Under the pieces are notes generated by a model that was given only the letters and a program-made list of their open reading frames with translations, was not told where the DNA came from and did not search any database. Below, piece by piece: positions 51,096 through 59,956 of a stretch of DNA of 64,000 nt. The stretch comes from CAZMVY01 sp964653435. Lineage in GTDB: Bacteria > Planctomycetota > Phycisphaerae > UBA1845 > PWPN01. Numbering within the stretch: position 1 is the first letter of the stretch; each line of letters starts with the position of its first letter. The position numbers were made by a program, and so were the translations under genes. Location: assembly GCA_964653435.1 (NCBI GenBank), contig CAZZFA010000001.1, positions 1-64,000 on the forward strand, read 5' to 3'.

Positions 51096-53432
51096 GTGCC
51101 TGCCGCCGGTGGGCAAGAGGTACCAACAGAGGCCCTGACCGCACTGGACACACGGGTGAAACGCTACTGGCCCATTATCGTCGCAACGGCCGCCGCCGTG
51201 CTGGCCGTCATTCTCGTCTTTGTCTCCGTTCCAGCGGCCGAACAGGCCGGCGACCAGTTGCACCGCGACGTGGATCGCGAGCTGGCCAAAGCCCGGCGGA
51301 TTCTCGCCTCGTACAGCCCGGGCGAGCAGATGTTGCTGGCCGCCCAGGAACGCCTGACGGGCAAGACCGGCCCTCTCCAGGTCACGGACGCTACCCTGTC
51401 GAAGTGGACGTCCGAGTGGGACAAGATCACCTCCTACGCCGATCAGGAGAGTCCGCTCAAACCGGTTTCATCCGCTGTCGAGCAGCAGTTGAGCGAAGCG
51501 AATCGTCTTCTGGCACAGTATTCCGGCGGCGCTGTCCCCGCGCCGGCCGTTTCGCCGGCGAACGACGCCGCTTCGGCCGTCCGGAGCGCGCAGGAGTGGC
51601 TGCAGGCCAACGAAGGACGCCTCAAGGAGGCCATCGGGGTCGTCGATGCGGCACTGGCGATGAGCGTTACGTCCGGCGAGACCACGTTCTCGGGGCGCGA
51701 CATTCCCGAGGCGAGCCGCCTTCGCGCCATCCTCGCGTATCACTATGCCGAATCCCGGCGACGCAGCGCCCTGCTGGATCGCGCCGAGATCGAACGGCTG
51801 ACCACGCGGCTGATGGAGGCGTATGGCCGGTGGATTGGGGTCACGAGCGACCTCGCCATCGCGGAGCAGGCGCTCACCGGCAAGGCGGTAACCGAGCTGG
51901 CAACCGCGACGGCGCCCGGGACATCCTCCGCACCGGCGGAGCCGGCGGCCTCTTCGGCTCCGGCTTCCGACGCCGCCGCGGCTGCACCCGCAACCACGGG
52001 CCCGGCGAAAGAGAGCAAGCTCCTGCATAAGCTTTTTGGCGCCCTTCCCGGCAGGGGCAAGGCGGCCGAAGAGCCATCGGAAGCCGCCCCGCCGTCGGCG
52101 GAGGCGGGCGCGAAGCCGGGGCGAGTCATCCCGGCGCCGCGCTCCGGCCCCGTCGAGTCGCTCCCCGAGCGGATCGCCCGGCTGGAAAAGGAGAGCAGCG
52201 ACGCCCTTGCCCGCGCTGCAGCGATTGAGATACAGCTCAAGGCGATGACGGACGCATACGACGAGCTGGAGGCGAAGATCAAGGCGAAGCGCGCCGAGGC
52301 GGCTGAGGCCGATCGCGAGATGGTGGAATTGGAGAACCGCGGCTTCGACCCTTCGCACCCGGATGTTCTCAAGAAGCGGACGGCGGCATATGAGGCGGCG
52401 TCCAGGAGGAGCCGGGAGGCCTCCCGCGAAGCCGATCTCCTGGAGTACGGCGGCTATCCGAACGCGACGCTGATCAGCGAGCACGAAGACTGGCACACCG
52501 CACGGATCGCTCCGGCGAACCCCGGCGAACTTCTGCGGCCGCAGAAAAGTCTCCGGCAATACAAGCAGGAGATCAGTTCGACCGAGGCTGCCCTGCGCGG
52601 CGAGCGGAACCTGGCGGCGCTTATCGCGAACCGGCTGGACGGACTCCGGAGGATGAAGGCTGATTTCGAGAGCCGTATCACGGGCGGGACCGGCGCCTCA
52701 ACGCAACCGACCGGATCGCAGCCGAGCGTGCGCGGCCTCCGGGATCAACGGGATGCCCTGGCCGGGGAAATCCGGGATCTCATGACGAGGATTCAGGATC
52801 TGGCCTCGCAGGCAGATGCCCACGAAGAGGCTGCAATTGCTGAGACGGATCGGGGCATCACGGCGGCCAAGCAGGCCCGCCAGGCCATCGTGAAGCGACA
52901 GAGCGATGCCAAGGCCGACCAGCCGCCCGAGGGCGAGCCGAACCCGAGGCTCCAGAAGATCGAGCAGGAGAACTGGCGGGTGGGCGACGCGGACGCGATC
53001 CAGGCGGATTTGCATCTGCTTCAAGCGTGGATCCGCTACCAGCGGGCGGAAGCGAAGCGGCGGCTGGCCGACACACTGACTGCGGCCCGGCAGATGGGCA
53101 TCCAGACGAATCCGCAGGCCGAACGGGCGGCGGCGGATGAACAGATCGCCCCGGCTGTTGCCGCGGCGCAAGCGGCCGTGAAGTTGTATGAGACGGCCGA
53201 GCCCGACCTCAAGAAAGACTGGACCCTGCAGGTGGACCAGGCGGCGGCATACTATCTCCTTTCGCAACTGACACAGGGGGCCGAGGCGCAGAAGTACCGG
53301 GATGATGCCATCAAGGGGTATCAGGCCGGTGTGGCGGGGCAGGAGACGAATCCTGATCGTCTGCCCTACGTGGCCCGGCTGGAGTCGATCCAGAAGCAAA
53401 AGAAGGCAGCCAGCAGGCCGGCGACAAAATAG
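51096..53432 (+). CDS. Membrane-anchored coiled-coil protein of unknown function
   Basis: 778 residues. GTG 51096 has GGGAGG close upstream (3-base spacing); GTG 51156 would start right at the anchor. Residues 22-46 are a single membrane helix (YWPIIVATAAAVLAVILVFVSV). A helical domain follows (VDRELAKARRILASYSPGEQM), then a disordered Ala/Pro/Ser linker near 275-340. Residues 355-620 are long coiled coil (LEKESSDALARAAAIEIQLKA, IKAKRAEAAEADREMVELEN). The last 130 residues are TPR-like helices (KLYETAEPDLKKDWTLQVDQ). The architecture recalls envelope-spanning scaffold proteins. Family not recognised. A hairpin overlaps the stop codon. Confidence 0.75.
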   Translation: MPAAGGQEVPTEALTALDTRVKRYWPIIVATAAAVLAVILVFVSVPAAEQAGDQLHRDVDRELAKARRILASYSPGEQMLLAAQERLTGKTGPLQVTDATLSKWTSEWDKITSYADQESPLKPVSSAVEQQLSEANRLLAQYSGGAVPAPAVSPANDAASAVRSAQEWLQANEGRLKEAIGVVDAALAMSVTSGETTFSGRDIPEASRLRAILAYHYAESRRRSALLDRAEIERLTTRLMEAYGRWIGVTSDLAIAEQALTGKAVTELATATAPGTSSAPAEPAASSAPASDAAAAAPATTGPAKESKLLHKLFGALPGRGKAAEEPSEAAPPSAEAGAKPGRVIPAPRSGPVESLPERIARLEKESSDALARAAAIEIQLKAMTDAYDELEAKIKAKRAEAAEADREMVELENRGFDPSHPDVLKKRTAAYEAASRRSREASREADLLEYGGYPNATLISEHEDWHTARIAPANPGELLRPQKSLRQYKQEISSTEAALRGERNLAALIANRLDGLRRMKADFESRITGGTGASTQPTGSQPSVRGLRDQRDALAGEIRDLMTRIQDLASQADAHEEAAIAETDRGITAAKQARQAIVKRQSDAKADQPPEGEPNPRLQKIEQENWRVGDADAIQADLHLLQAWIRYQRAEAKRRLADTLTAARQMGIQTNPQAERAAADEQIAPAVAAAQAAVKLYETAEPDLKKDWTLQVDQAAAYYLLSQLTQGAEAQKYRDDAIKGYQAGVAGQETNPDRLPYVARLESIQKQKKAASRPATK

Positions 53433-53458
53433 AGAAGCGGCCGGGCCGGCCGCTTCTC
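53432..53458 (+). terminator. Hairpin terminator overlapping the stop codon
   Basis: Near-perfect palindrome GAGAAGCGGCCGG / CCGGCCGCTTCTC around one central G, giving a 12-bp stem with a tiny loop. It begins at the last base of the TAG stop. The T-tract is poor (GCTGGTC). Confidence 0.65.
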
Positions 53459-53669
53459 GCTGGTCATCCTGGCGACTCGACGTCGTTTCCGCAGGGGGCG
53501 GAGGGCGATTCCTCTCCTTCTGCCCGGCGGCCCTCCGATCGGGTATCATGTGTTCGCCATGCGGGCTGTTTTCCGTCGTCGGATCACGCTCCGAAAAGGG
53601 ACGCAACCCGGCGACGGATTGCATTGGCCGTGGCGCGATCGCTCCGTCGCAGAGGGGGAAGCGTTCGCT

Positions 53670-55484
53670 ATGGGTCTTCGAGGCGAAGTCAGGATCAGCG
53701 GCGCGTTCACCCCGGACGGCCTGCGCCGGGCGACGGCCGGCAATCCCGGCACGGTATCCTCCCGAAAGACTGCGGAGAGGCGCCTTCCGCTCATTTGGGC
53801 CGTGATAGCGCTGGTCCTCGCGCCGGCTCACCGGCTTGCACTCGCGCATCCGCTCGGCAACGACACCATCACACATTTCAGCGTGCTGAACATCTGTCCG
53901 GATCGTATTGAGGTGGACTTCCACCTGGATTTCGCCGAGATGCCGGCTGACACGATCCGACGTCAGGAGATCGATGTGGATCGGGATGGCCGGGACACCG
54001 GCGAGGAGCAGCAGGCATGGCTGAACCGGAAGGCGACCGCATTCATTCCGGATCTGCGCGTGCGTCTCGATGGGCTGGCACTGGCGATTCGTCCCATCGA
54101 CGAAGGTACGCCGGCGACGATGGCGGCCAAGCCCTCGCCGCCAACACGGACGCTGCTCACGCTCACCGGCGTCGGCGGCATGCCGACGTACCGGCTGCTC
54201 ATCCGCTATGCGGCGCCCTTCCCGCATCTGCAGGAGGGGCGCCGGTATGTACTCGACTATCTGGACGCCACGTATCCACGGGAACGCGGACTGAAACGGG
54301 TCTTGCTCGAACGCGGCGTCGGGGTCACGATCCACGAGCGCGACTGCCAGTACCTTGACGAGCCGCCGGATCCCTTCCTGTACGAGCTGTACGACCCGGC
54401 CAGGATGCCGGACGTGCGTACGGGCCGGGTGGTTTTCAGCGTGAATCGGGCGGCGAAGCGGACCAGCCGGTCGTCCTCATGGGAGCGGTTCATCGATCCG
54501 CGGAACAACCCGGCCCGGGCCGATACGTACCGCCGGCAGGCCCAGCGCATCGAGGACCTCTTTGCCACGGGGCTGTCGATGCCGGTGTTGGGGCTTATCG
54601 CCGTGCTGTGCTTCGGATATGGCGCCGCCCACGCCCTCGCCCCCGGCCACGCGAAAACGATCGTGGCAGCATATCTGATCTCGCTTCGGGGGACATACCG
54701 GCACGCGATGATGCTTGCAGTCATCGTCACACTTACGCACACGGCTCTTGTGATCGCCGTGGGCCTTGTGTTTCTGAAGGTCAGCGCGCCGGCCGGCTCC
54801 CGGCTCCAGTTATGGCTGGGGCTGACGGCCGGCGTCCTGATCGCGTGCATGGGCGGCTGGCTGATGTTTCGTGCCCTCAGCGGGCGGCTGCGGCAGACTC
54901 ACGCCCGCGCCGAGGGGCACGACCACGAACACGATCACGTCCATGAGCCCGGTGACGCTTGGACGGCAAACCTAGCCGCGTCGCATGAACATCAGCATGA
55001 CCACGAACACGGGCACGGACATGGCAGGGGGTTGGGCAAGCCGCGCGGCTGGTCGGGGTGGGTGCGGCGGCTCTTTACGCACAGCCATCCACACGTACAT
55101 GGCAGTCTCGGTGGAGAAGGACCGCCCCGTCTCACGATGCGGTTGATCCTGTGGTTGGGGGTCAGCGGGGGCATTGTACCGTGCCCGGCGGCGATCTGGA
55201 TGATGCTTGCCGGTATCGCAAGGGGGCGCCCGGCAGCGGGCCTGTTCGCGGTCGTGGTCTTCGGGATGGGGCTGGCCTTGACGCTGATGATGATCGGGTT
55301 TCTCGCACTCTCGAGCCGTCGTTTTGCGGAACGGCTGATGGGGCAGACCGGTGCGAAACGCTGGCTGCTGACCGTGCTTCCCGCGGCGGGGGGGGCGGCG
55401 GTGATGTTCCTCGGGTGCGTCTTCGTCGCCCATTATGTGTGGAGGCTGACCGTCGGAGAGCCGCTCATTGCATGGCTCGGCTGA
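53670..55484 (+). CDS. NicO-type nickel/cobalt exporter with extracytoplasmic domain
   Basis: 604 residues. Start uncertain: ATG 53670 has GAGGGGGA upstream; ATG 53559 and GTG 53550 are in frame. A signal-like helix (LIWAVIALVLAPAHRLALA) is followed by an extracytoplasmic beta domain opening HPLGNDTITHFSVL, the usual start of this family's exported part. From about residue 315 come the NicO membrane domains: GYGAAHALAPGHAKTIVAAYL, a cytoplasmic His/Glu/Asp loop (GHDHEHDHVHEP and HEHQHDHEHGHGHG), and SGGIVPCPAAIWMML. The His-rich loop should gather Ni, Co or similar metals for export. A run of eight G lies at 55388-55395. Confidence 0.83.
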   Translation: MGLRGEVRISGAFTPDGLRRATAGNPGTVSSRKTAERRLPLIWAVIALVLAPAHRLALAHPLGNDTITHFSVLNICPDRIEVDFHLDFAEMPADTIRRQEIDVDRDGRDTGEEQQAWLNRKATAFIPDLRVRLDGLALAIRPIDEGTPATMAAKPSPPTRTLLTLTGVGGMPTYRLLIRYAAPFPHLQEGRRYVLDYLDATYPRERGLKRVLLERGVGVTIHERDCQYLDEPPDPFLYELYDPARMPDVRTGRVVFSVNRAAKRTSRSSSWERFIDPRNNPARADTYRRQAQRIEDLFATGLSMPVLGLIAVLCFGYGAAHALAPGHAKTIVAAYLISLRGTYRHAMMLAVIVTLTHTALVIAVGLVFLKVSAPAGSRLQLWLGLTAGVLIACMGGWLMFRALSGRLRQTHARAEGHDHEHDHVHEPGDAWTANLAASHEHQHDHEHGHGHGRGLGKPRGWSGWVRRLFTHSHPHVHGSLGGEGPPRLTMRLILWLGVSGGIVPCPAAIWMMLAGIARGRPAAGLFAVVVFGMGLALTLMMIGFLALSSRRFAERLMGQTGAKRWLLTVLPAAGGAAVMFLGCVFVAHYVWRLTVGEPLIAWLG

Positions 55485-55571
55485 GCCGCTGCGGAATCTG
55501 CGAGGATTGTGGAGAACTGCGCGACGTCGGAGAGCGTCATAGCCATAGGCCGTGCGCGGCGTTCGCCGGTG

Positions 55572-55600
55572 TTGTGCCCGGCCGGGATATCGGCTATACT
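55572..55600 (+). promoter_or_regulatory. Promoter of the small zinc-ribbon gene
   Basis: TTGTGC (55572-55577), 17-base spacer, TATACT (55595-55600). Start near 55607, leaving a leader of about 157 bases. Confidence 0.55.
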
Positions 55601-55763
55601 GATGAGGACAGGGTGGTCACTCAGGCCATCCGCATGTACGACATAACGCAATTCGCCAGTGGCCGTCATGCGGCGCCCCGGTGCAGGGCGGACGACGCTC
55701 GACGAGGTCGCCGCCGGGTCTCGAGGCCGGACCGTGGCGAGACACACGGCAGGAGGTAGGCTC

Positions 55764-55949
55764 GTGAGTAAGCGAAACGCGAACAACTCCAAGCCCGATC
55801 CGCTCGATTCCCAGCTCGCCCGCCGCCGCATCTGTCTGGTCTGCGATCATCAGTTCCTCTCCAGCGGCCCCGGCAATCGGATCTGCCCGCGGTGTTCGCA
55901 TCGCCGACGCACCGACACACCGGTTCACACGCATACCCTGCGAGGTTGA
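55764..55949 (+). CDS. Small zinc-ribbon protein
   Basis: 61 residues. The GTG start has a near-perfect AGGAGGT ribosome site six bases upstream, much better than earlier in-frame codons. Residues 20-44 make a zinc ribbon: RRRICLVCDHQFLSSGPGNRICPRC, with two CxxC pairs, followed by a basic tail (SHRRRTDTPVHTHTLRG). This C-x2-C-x-F-x-S-x-GPGNR-x-C-x2-C form is a known small family in several phyla, of unknown role, possibly RNA or DNA binding. It has its own promoter and a long leader. Confidence 0.8.
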   Translation: MSKRNANNSKPDPLDSQLARRRICLVCDHQFLSSGPGNRICPRCSHRRRTDTPVHTHTLRG

Positions 55950-56027
55950 TCGGCCCCACGGTATCCCTGCGTCAGACGGGTGCGAAGGGCGACGGTCATC
56001 GCCCTGCCTCCGGCGAAGCGCTCCTTC

Positions 56028-56038
56028 GGGGGGGGGGG
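56028..56038. repeat. Poly-G tract, 11 bases
   Basis: Eleven consecutive G on the plus strand, the longest mononucleotide run I noticed, 94 bases ahead of hisI start. It may be slippery in replication or sequencing. Confidence 0.8.
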
Positions 56039-56084
56039 CGACCGGCCGCAGGCGAATCCACCGATGCGGCCCCGTCCGGCCGTC

Positions 56085-56112
56085 TGGCCAACGCCGGCCC
56101 GCGATGGTAACA
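56085..56112 (+). promoter_or_regulatory. hisI promoter, leaderless arrangement
   Basis: TGGCCA (56085-56090), 16-base spacer, TAACAT (56107-56112), then nine bases to ATG 56122; no ribosome site. Confidence 0.45.
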
Positions 56113-56121
56113 TCTCCCGCC

Positions 56122-56508
56122 ATGCAAGGAACGGAAGGGCTCAAATACGATGCGGCCGGGCTGATCCCCGCCATCATTCAGGACGCCGATACCCAGGAGG
56201 TTCTGATGATGGCCTACATGAACAAGGAGAGCCTGGCGGATACGATCCGCACCCGGCGGACCCACTTCTGGTCGCGGTCGCGTCAGAAATACTGGATGAA
56301 GGGCGAATCGTCCGGCCATGTGCAGGAGGTTGTCGGGGTGTACATCGACTGCGACCGGGACACGCTCCTGATCAAGGTTCGGCAGACCGGCGCGGCCTGT
56401 CACGAAGGGTACAGGAGCTGCTTCTTCCGCCGGCTTCAGGACGACGGCGAGTGGGCGGTGGTCGCAGAGCGGCTCTTCGACCCCGGCAAGGTATACGGTA
56501 CGAAGTGA
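56122..56508 (+). CDS. hisI: Phosphoribosyl-AMP cyclohydrolase
   Basis: 128 residues, the short monofunctional form without the HisE domain. Opens the purine ring of PR-AMP, the third step of histidine synthesis. Motifs: LIPAIIQDADTQEVLMMAYMN, THFWSRSRQKYWMKGESSGH, VGVYIDCDRDTLLIKV, and GAACHEGYRSCFFRR with the zinc-binding Cys and the Asp-x-Asp-x-Asp-like CDRD metal site. All catalytic residues look intact. ATG 56122 is chosen over ATG 56104 because the -10 box lies between them and homology begins here. Stands alone, far from hisC-hisB. Confidence 0.93.
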   Translation: MQGTEGLKYDAAGLIPAIIQDADTQEVLMMAYMNKESLADTIRTRRTHFWSRSRQKYWMKGESSGHVQEVVGVYIDCDRDTLLIKVRQTGAACHEGYRSCFFRRLQDDGEWAVVAERLFDPGKVYGTK

Positions 56509-56550
56509 TCCGCGCGCGGCGGTTCTTCCTTTGTGTGCCCGGCCGGTCGA

Positions 56551-58476
56551 ATGGCACCAAAAAGGCCAACGATTGACGATTTCCGACGCTCCGCGGCGGT
56601 CTCTGCGCTGCGCGCACGACACCCCGTCCGCGCGGTCGTCGCGCAGACGCTCGCCGCTCTTGTCATCGCCGCTGCGATCGGACTGGTTCTCCAGTACGGC
56701 TTTGATCCGCCCCTGTTGCCGGCCGGCTTGCTCGAGGTGATCGAAATCGCCGCCGTGGGCGTGTTCGTGCTCGACCGCCTGATGCTGCTTGTGCCGCTTT
56801 CCGGGGCGCTGGGCGAGCTCCGCCGGCGCTGGCTGGACTACACCCTGATTCTGGTGGGGGCGGTTCTGGTGATCTTGGACGCCGAGGCCTATCTGCACCC
56901 GGTGCACCGGGCCGCCACGGCTTATCTGATCCTGCTCGGCGTAGTGGTGGTGATCCAGTATGGGCTGGCCCTGTACCGCGTCCGGATCGGTGCCATCCGG
57001 ACCGGCCTGCGGCCACCCGCCCTGGTGGTAATCAGTTTCGCGGGGGTAATCCTGCTCGGCGCGTTCCTCCTGACTCTGCCCACGGTTTCCCGGCCTATCC
57101 TGGCGGGTGAGCACCCGTACCAGTGGCGCGAGCACGTCATCAACTGCCTGTTTACGGCCACGAGCGCGACGTGCGTCACGGGGCTGACCGTATACCGGAC
57201 GGGACACGACTTTACCTTTGCCGGCCAGGTCATCATCCTGATCCTGATTCAGTTGGGGGGGCTGGGGATCATGGTGATGGGCACCGTGTTCGCGATGCTC
57301 GCCGGCCGGCAGATCGGCTTACGCGAGTCGCTGGTCGTACAGGACGCCCTCAGCGAGAGGGCCGTCGGCGAGGTCGGTCGGATTGCGAAGTTCGTCTGCA
57401 TCAGCACGCTGGCGATCGAAGGGATCGGCGCCGTGATTCTCTACCCGATGTGGACGGAGGCGGATGCGGCCGCCGGAGGGCGATGGTTCTGGAGCATCTT
57501 TCATTCCGTCAGCGCCTTCTGCAATGCCGGTCTCGCCCTGAACGACGATAACTTCGTCCCGTATCGCCGGTGCTGGCAGGTCTACGGCGCGGTCATGCCG
57601 CTCATTATCCTCGGGGGGCTGGGCTTCCCCGTGATGCGCGAGGTGTACTTCCATGTGACCGCGAGGGCGACATCGGCTCTTGGCCGGCTGTGGGCGAGGG
57701 TCCGTCGGCTGCCTCCGCCGCCGCGCCGTCGCCTGCCGCACTACTCGCTCCACACGAAGCTCGCGATCGTGACGACCGCCGGGCTGATCCTCGGCGGTAC
57801 CGTGCTGCTGTGGGTTCTGGAGACTCCGGCCCCGTGGACGAAACGGTACGAGGTGCGGATGGATCGCCAGGTGCTGGTGAAAACGGCGCCGGATTGCATG
57901 TCGTCCATGCCGGCCGGCGAGCGGGTGTGGGCTGCGCTCTTCCTCTCGGTGACCCCGCGGACGGCCGGCTTCAACACGGTTCGCATGGATGAGGAGTCCC
58001 TCTCGCCCGCAACGCACTACCTTCTCTGCCTCCTCATGTTCATCGGCGGGTCGCCGGCATCCACCGCGGGCGGCATCAAGACGGTGACGTTCGCGGTCCT
58101 GCTCGCTTCCGTCGCCGCGGTTCTCCGCGGGCGCGATCACGTCGAGGCATTCCGTCGGTCCATCTCCCCGGCGGTCGTCGGCCGCGCCTTCGTGGTGACG
58201 GCGCTTATGTTCGGCATGGTGTTTCTGGTCACATGGCTCCTGTGCTACTTCGAGTCGCACTCGCTGTTGCAGCTTCTCTTCGAGACGATTTCCGCCAGCG
58301 GCACTGTCGGCCTCTCCACCGGAATCACCCCCAATTTGACAAAGATCGGGCGAATCCTGATTATCCTGTGCATGTTCGCCGGGCGCGTCGGTCCCCTGAC
58401 GCTGCTGGTGGCCCTGGCGGGCCGGGCGCGGCGCACCGGGTACGAGTATCCTGAGGAGCAGCCAATCATCGGTTGA
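56551..58476 (+). CDS. trkH: Trk/Ktr-type potassium transporter, membrane subunit
   Basis: 641 residues. Four pore-loop repeats typical of the TrkH/KtrB superfamily: the first INCLFTATSATCVTGLTVYRTG, the second SIFHSVSAFCNAGLALND, the third ALFLSVTPRTAGFNTVRM and the fourth LLFETISASGTVGLSTGITP; each holds the filter glycine. An N-terminal extension adds two or three helices (about residues 1-150) beyond the core. MFIGGSPASTAGGIKTVTFAV is the conserved block after the third loop. Imports potassium. The stop overlaps the region of the trkA start, three bases apart. ATG 56551 fits best. Confidence 0.9.
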   Translation: MAPKRPTIDDFRRSAAVSALRARHPVRAVVAQTLAALVIAAAIGLVLQYGFDPPLLPAGLLEVIEIAAVGVFVLDRLMLLVPLSGALGELRRRWLDYTLILVGAVLVILDAEAYLHPVHRAATAYLILLGVVVVIQYGLALYRVRIGAIRTGLRPPALVVISFAGVILLGAFLLTLPTVSRPILAGEHPYQWREHVINCLFTATSATCVTGLTVYRTGHDFTFAGQVIILILIQLGGLGIMVMGTVFAMLAGRQIGLRESLVVQDALSERAVGEVGRIAKFVCISTLAIEGIGAVILYPMWTEADAAAGGRWFWSIFHSVSAFCNAGLALNDDNFVPYRRCWQVYGAVMPLIILGGLGFPVMREVYFHVTARATSALGRLWARVRRLPPPPRRRLPHYSLHTKLAIVTTAGLILGGTVLLWVLETPAPWTKRYEVRMDRQVLVKTAPDCMSSMPAGERVWAALFLSVTPRTAGFNTVRMDEESLSPATHYLLCLLMFIGGSPASTAGGIKTVTFAVLLASVAAVLRGRDHVEAFRRSISPAVVGRAFVVTALMFGMVFLVTWLLCYFESHSLLQLLFETISASGTVGLSTGITPNLTKIGRILIILCMFAGRVGPLTLLVALAGRARRTGYEYPEEQPIIG

Positions 58477-58478
58477 CC

Positions 58479-59165
58479 ATGCCGCGATTTGCCGTCATCG
58501 GTCTGGGGCGCTTTGGTGCGACGCTGGCACGGGAACTTACCGCCGCCGGCGGCGAGGTCATCGCCATCGATTCCAATCGGCAGCTCGTCGAGGACCTTCG
58601 CGACGAGGTGACCCTGGCCATCCGCCTCGACAGCATGGACGAGGAGGCCCTTCGCACGCAGGGCATCGACAAGGTGGACGCCGCCATCGTCGGCATCGGG
58701 GAGGACTTCGAGGCCGCCGCGCTGACCACCGCCAACCTCAAGGCGATCGGTGTGCCCCGGGTCATCAGCCGCGCCGTCAGCCATGTGCGCGGCGAAATCC
58801 TCAGCCGGATCGGCGCCGACACCGTCATCTATCCGGAGAGGGAGACCGCCGTCCGCTGGGCGCAACGCCTGATGATGCCCCAGCTCAGTAACTACATCGA
58901 ACTCGGCGAGGGGCACGGCCTGATCGAACTGGTCGCGCCGAAAAGCTTTCACCACAAGACGCTCGAACAACTCCGCCTGCGCCAGCAGCACAACCTGTTG
59001 CTTGTTGCGATCCGCCGCAATGTCGACGTGAAGGTCGGCGATTACAGCGGGGGCGCGGAGACCCAGGTGGTGATCATTCCGCATGCGGACACGATGATCC
59101 TTCCCGAGGACATTCTCATCATTATCGGCTCGAACGAGGCGATCGCGGACCTGCCGCGCGAATAA
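58479..59165 (+). CDS. trkA: Trk/Ktr-type potassium transport regulatory subunit
   Basis: 228 residues, one RCK domain pair: an N-terminal Rossmann fold (FAVIGLGRFGATLARELTAAGGEV, residues 4-27, and VIAIDSNRQLVEDL), VDAAIVGIGEDFEAAALTT, and a C-terminal RCK-C domain (PKSFHHKTLEQLRLRQQHNLLLVAIRR to ILPEDILIIIGSNEAIADL). The length matches KtrA, rather than the doubled E. coli TrkA. It gates the TrkH pore by binding nucleotide. Two bases after the trkH stop, so cotranscribed. Confidence 0.92.
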   Translation: MPRFAVIGLGRFGATLARELTAAGGEVIAIDSNRQLVEDLRDEVTLAIRLDSMDEEALRTQGIDKVDAAIVGIGEDFEAAALTTANLKAIGVPRVISRAVSHVRGEILSRIGADTVIYPERETAVRWAQRLMMPQLSNYIELGEGHGLIELVAPKSFHHKTLEQLRLRQQHNLLLVAIRRNVDVKVGDYSGGAETQVVIIPHADTMILPEDILIIIGSNEAIADLPRE

Positions 59166-59285
59166 GCCGGCACGCGGGCTGCGACCGGCCCGGCCGGGAC
59201 AATGCCGACATTATCGCCCCGCACCTTCGGAGTCCGAAAACCTCCAACTTTTCCAATAATTCGCCGCAAAGCGGGGCATTCCGCG

Positions 59286-59314
59286 TTGACAACACGCGGC
59301 CGGGCTGATACAAG
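59286..59314 (+). promoter_or_regulatory. Promoter of the DUF2203 gene
   Basis: Perfect TTGACA (59286-59291), 17-base spacer, TACAAG (59309-59314). Start near 59321, leader about 36 bases. Confidence 0.65.
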
Positions 59315-59356
59315 GAAAGAAACGGGCGAGGCGTATCACGCGCAGGAGCGCCGATC

Positions 59357-59800
59357 ATGGACGCATTCAAGGCGACCGTTCCGAAGGCGGAGAAAGGGTT
59401 CCGGGGCCGGAAGGTATTCACCATCGAGACGGCCCGGCGAGCGTTGCCGCTCGTTCGGCGCATCGTGATCGACGTCGTGGGGCAGTATCTGCTGCTCCTC
59501 GATGTCCAGAAGGGATACCAGGAGCTCTTGCGCCAGGGCCCGTCGGAAGCCCTCGAAGCGGCGCGCGACCGTCGCCAGGAAGTAGCGCATCGTCTGAGCG
59601 AACTGGCGGATGAGCTCGACCTCATCGGGTGCGAGCTGAAGGACTACGAGATCGGCATGGTCGATTTTCCGGCCATCATGGACGGCCGACAGGTCTATCT
59701 CTGCTGGAAGCTGGGCGAGGAAACCATCGAATACTGGCACGAGGTCCTCGAGGGCCCGGCCGGCCGCCGGCCCCTTGGCGCCCGTCAGGCTACCGTCTGA
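59357..59800 (+). CDS. DUF2203 family protein
   Basis: 147 residues. Recognised by FTIETARRALPLVRRIVIDV near the N-terminus, LDLIGCELKDYEIGMVDFPAIM in the middle and VYLCWKLGEETIEYWHEVLEG with RRPL at the end, the DUF2203 pattern. No known activity; the Cys, Trp, Glu and His in the last block are invariant-looking and could form a site. GGAG lies eight bases before ATG 59357. Free-standing gene. Confidence 0.88.
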   Translation: MDAFKATVPKAEKGFRGRKVFTIETARRALPLVRRIVIDVVGQYLLLLDVQKGYQELLRQGPSEALEAARDRRQEVAHRLSELADELDLIGCELKDYEIGMVDFPAIMDGRQVYLCWKLGEETIEYWHEVLEGPAGRRPLGARQATV

Positions 59801-59956
59801 TCGGCCCGCATCCCTTCGTCGGCTTTCGTGCTGTCCTGCGCCAGCCTTGAATCGCTCTTTTTCGGTACGATATGGGCGGTCGTATACGTCGGTGCCCGGT
59901 TTCGGCATCGTCCTGCCGGCGACTCCTTGTACGGACCGCGCCGGCGGACGGAGTCG

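Noticed and set aside
55471..55759. Short frame with CGICEDCGEL and HSHRPC, like a zinc finger, after the NicO gene
   Set aside because: It overlaps the NicO stop, has no ribosome site, and the zinc-ribbon promoter lies inside it. Chance is more likely.
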